Position numbers and translations under genes: made by a program
NCBI GenBank assembly: GCA_013297575.1
Contig: JAAFHO010000249.1
Coordinates: forward strand, 1 to 7,788
DNA from: Chitinophagales bacterium
GTDB taxonomy: Bacteria; Bacteroidota; Bacteroidia; Chitinophagales; Saprospiraceae
Direction of reading: 5' to 3'
Length of the DNA: 7,788 nt
The notes under the pieces: generated by a model
Told to the model about the DNA's origin: nothing
The model's input: the letters and a program-made list of their open reading frames with translations, nothing else
The model's database searches: none
In this document: one piece after another, positions 6,266-7,788 of the stretch
How the letters are laid out: each line of letters opens with the position of its first letter
Numbering within the stretch: the first letter of the stretch is position 1

Positions 6266-6454
6266 AGATTTCTTATAAAAATTTAGGTGAAGCGCACCGC
6301 AATATTTGTAGCAAAAATCGACAAAATCAAGGTTGAAGGTGCAGCGCATCGTAACATTAATTCAATATTACGGTGCACTGCACCTTCAAAACGCGGCAAA
6401 CACACCATTGCTACAAATATTACGGTGCGCTGCACCTTTTATAAGAAAGCCCTG
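6265..6454. mobile_element. MITE-like nested-palindrome element, copy 2 (about 190 bp, diverged)
   Basis: A second copy of the element at 4257-4451, in the same orientation. Shared blocks include TTTCTTATAAAAATTTA, ATATTTGTAGCAAAAATC, AAAATCAAGGTT and the right-end CACCATTGCTACAAATATTA. The four palindromic units are at 6286-6298, 6338-6350, 6372-6384 and 6424-6436. Three of them carry substitutions (GGTGAAGCGCACC, GGTGCAGCGCATC, GGTGCACTGCACC) that weaken pairing. The right end is preserved (AAGAAAGCCCTG), but the left end has lost the CAGGAC sequence and the left boundary is approximate. I found no flanking duplication. It appears older than copy 1. It fills the convergent gap between the ettA terminator and the DUF4291 gene, ending one base from that gene's stop codon, and could supply a transcription stop for the leftward unit. 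Confidence 0.8.
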
Positions 6455-6455
6455 T

Positions 6456-7058
6456 TTACTCAATTTTCACTTCCTGTATCACCAATAATTCATTCAGTCG
6501 TTTTTCTTGAACAAGCGCGCCTTGTTCGCGTACAAAACTCGAAATATCGGTAATGGAAACGATCCATTCTGTGGCAAATTGCCCTAATATTTCTCCTTTC
6601 ATACCCAGTTGGATGGCTTTACGCTCCAATTTAGTACCATAAGGATCGTGGTCGGGATCCCATTGTAAGCGCACTTCCGATGTTTGTAAAGCGGCTTGCC
6701 ACTCCACTTCTGAAGGATAAATATCTGCCTGATAAGAAGAATAGACGGCTTGTGCTACAATTATTTTAAATTTTTCCAGCGGTATTTCGATGGCCAAAAT
6801 ATGCTCTTGACCAAGTTTGGAAGCCCAGCCCGAACGGTACATCATCCAGAGGAAATTGGGTTTTATCCATGACATACGTGAGAATGAATAGGCTGGACCT
6901 CCAAATTTTTGGTTTTCAAGGGCATAAGCACTGATTATTGGGTTGAATGCTTGGTAAACAATGATGTTTTCGCCGCGCAAACAACCTAGAATATGTTTGC
7001 CTGTTTGCGGCAATAAGTCTTCGTATTGAGCGTAAGGTATTGTGGGTAAGTTTAACAT
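6456..7058 (-). CDS. DUF4291 domain-containing protein, function unknown
   Basis: A 200-residue protein with no signal peptide or membrane segment, so probably cytoplasmic. It shows the conserved blocks of the DUF4291 family: VYQAFNP (34-40), RMSWIKPNFLWMMYRSGW (61-78), LAIEI (88-92), VRLQWDPDHDPYG (129-141) and RKAIQLG (146-152). The length is typical of the family, which is known from bacteria and eukaryotes; I know of no established biochemical function. The charged and aromatic conserved residues suggest an enzyme or nucleotide-binding protein, but this is inference. Its ATG lies 3 bases after the nadV stop codon, so the two are almost certainly co-transcribed and perhaps translationally coupled, which points to a link with nicotinamide or NAD metabolism. 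The stop codon TAA (6456-6458) lies one base inside the end of the second palindromic element. Confidence 0.85.
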   Translation of the reverse strand: MLNLPTIPYAQYEDLLPQTGKHILGCLRGENIIVYQAFNPIISAYALENQKFGGPAYSFSRMSWIKPNFLWMMYRSGWASKLGQEHILAIEIPLEKFKIIVAQAVYSSYQADIYPSEVEWQAALQTSEVRLQWDPDHDPYGTKLERKAIQLGMKGEILGQFATEWIVSITDISSFVREQGALVQEKRLNELLVIQEVKIE

Positions 7059-7061
7059 TTT

Positions 7062-7788
7062 TTACTTTTTTTGTTCCTGTTTTAGTTTGTCTTTCACTGT
7101 TTTAAAATCCATTTCTTTTACCATTTTTCCATCTAAGAACACTAATTCCATTAATCCACCTTTCGATGCTTCCCAAGTGCAATTATCGGTTAAAATCAGT
7201 TCTCCTCGTTCGTTGCGGTCCACGCGTAATAGGCCACGCGCACTGCGTTTGGTACCATCATCGGTTTTGGGTTCTTTAAAAATAGCACGACCAACGCCAT
7301 TTACCTCTCCGTAAGTGGCCTTCATCGCAAAGCCAAACGTGTCGCGTGTGACATATTGGTAAGTATAAGAGCCAATACCAAAAACAATATTACCCGTGGA
7401 AAAACCTTTGGCGATCAAATGGTCACAAATGGCTTTGCAGCGTTCCAAAGTGATGCTATCACCGTATATTACCCCAATATGTGGGTCGAGTAATTTGAAA
7501 CCTTTTGCCGTAATGCTACCGCCAAAAGTGTCCCAAAGGCACTCGACTGCGCCTTTATGTTCGGGGCTTCCGGGTGCTGCATTGGGGTCGCCGCAGATAA
7601 TATGTACCGGATCACCTGAATCAGGACGGATGACCACTTTGCCATCGCGTTTTAGGATAATTGGCTTTAATTCTGGTATAAATTCAGTGATAACCTGCCA
7701 AAAATCCCAAGTATCCGACACGATAGAAACAATACCTTTCGGATAAACTTTTTCAATTAATCGGCGGAAAGTGCCTATCTCATCCGCT
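7062..7788 (-). CDS. nadV: Nicotinamide phosphoribosyltransferase (NAMPT/NadV), N-terminus cut off by the window
   Basis: The last 241 residues of a protein whose start lies beyond the right edge. The frame is open to the end, so the GTG at 7721 is internal. It matches the C-terminal half of NAMPT: VSDTWDFW (23-30 of the visible part), the phosphoribosyl-site IRPDSGDP (53-60), VIYGDSI (106-112), the glycine loop FGIGSYTYQ (136-144), KATYGEVNG (156-164) and IFKEPKTDDGTKRS (169-182). Between RPDSG and YGD there is a longer loop than in human NAMPT, containing GDPNAAPGSPEHKG. The enzyme joins nicotinamide and PRPP to make nicotinamide mononucleotide, the rate-limiting step of one-step NAD salvage in the cytoplasm. 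Nicotinate phosphoribosyltransferase is a related alternative, but the motif set fits NAMPT better. It is the upstream partner of the DUF4291 gene. Confidence 0.92.
   Translation of the reverse strand, partial: ADEIGTFRRLIEKVYPKGIVSIVSDTWDFWQVITEFIPELKPIILKRDGKVVIRPDSGDPVHIICGDPNAAPGSPEHKGAVECLWDTFGGSITAKGFKLLDPHIGVIYGDSITLERCKAICDHLIAKGFSTGNIVFGIGSYTYQYVTRDTFGFAMKATYGEVNGVGRAIFKEPKTDDGTKRSARGLLRVDRNERGELILTDNCTWEASKGGLMELVFLDGKMVKEMDFKTVKDKLKQEQKK

Noticed and set aside
4281..6436. Repeated GC-rich 13-mers resembling CRISPR repeats
   Set aside because: Units alternate in orientation, spacing is irregular (22 to 40 bases within an element), there is no series of unique spacers and no cas gene. 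They are parts of two copies of one palindromic element.
6255..6464. Target-site duplication around palindromic copy 2
   Set aside because: The bases before the eroded left end (CTTTTTCTTTA) and after the right end (TTTACTCAA) share no word longer than about four bases, so no duplication can be claimed.
7396..7746. Plus-strand ORF of 116 codons
   Set aside because: Antisense to nadV, whose frame carries the conserved phosphoribosyltransferase motifs.

Overview
The window looks like chromosomal DNA from a member of the Bacteroidota. The evidence is two exact TAnnTTTG-type -7 promoter elements (TACCTTTG before the beta-synthase gene, TATCTTTG before ettA), no obvious Shine-Dalgarno sequences, and the protein families present. 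No rRNA, tRNA, CRISPR array, phage gene or intact transposase gene was seen.

Layout, left to right: (1) the 3' end of priA (+), closed by a strong bidirectional terminator that it shares with the convergent next unit. (2) A leftward two-gene unit: a PLP-dependent beta-synthase of the cysteine synthase/cystathionine beta-synthase fold, then an alpha-oxoamine synthase. This pairing is what is expected for the first two steps of sulfonolipid (capnine) synthesis, cysteate synthase followed by cysteate C-fatty acyltransferase, although each gene alone could be annotated more generically. (3) A roughly 360-bp divergent gap holding the beta-synthase promoter, a possible 30-residue hydrophobic small ORF, and a terminator-like hairpin with a T8 tract that runs into the first codons of the next gene. 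(4) A DctA-like dicarboxylate:cation symporter (+). (5) ettA (+), the ABC-F translation factor, bracketed by two same-orientation copies of a ~190-bp non-coding, nested-palindrome element. The first copy has a perfect 9-bp target-site duplication, so it behaves like a MITE. The second is more diverged and ends one base from the stop codon of the following gene. (6) A leftward pair: nadV (nicotinamide phosphoribosyltransferase, 5' end cut off by the window edge) and, 3 nt later, a DUF4291 gene of unknown function.

The genes are mostly housekeeping or metabolic: replication restart, membrane lipid synthesis, C4-dicarboxylate uptake, translation control and NAD salvage. The most interesting parts are the probable sulfonolipid gene pair, the palindromic mobile element with its fresh target duplication, the hairpin at the symporter start, and the coupling of NAD salvage to DUF4291.
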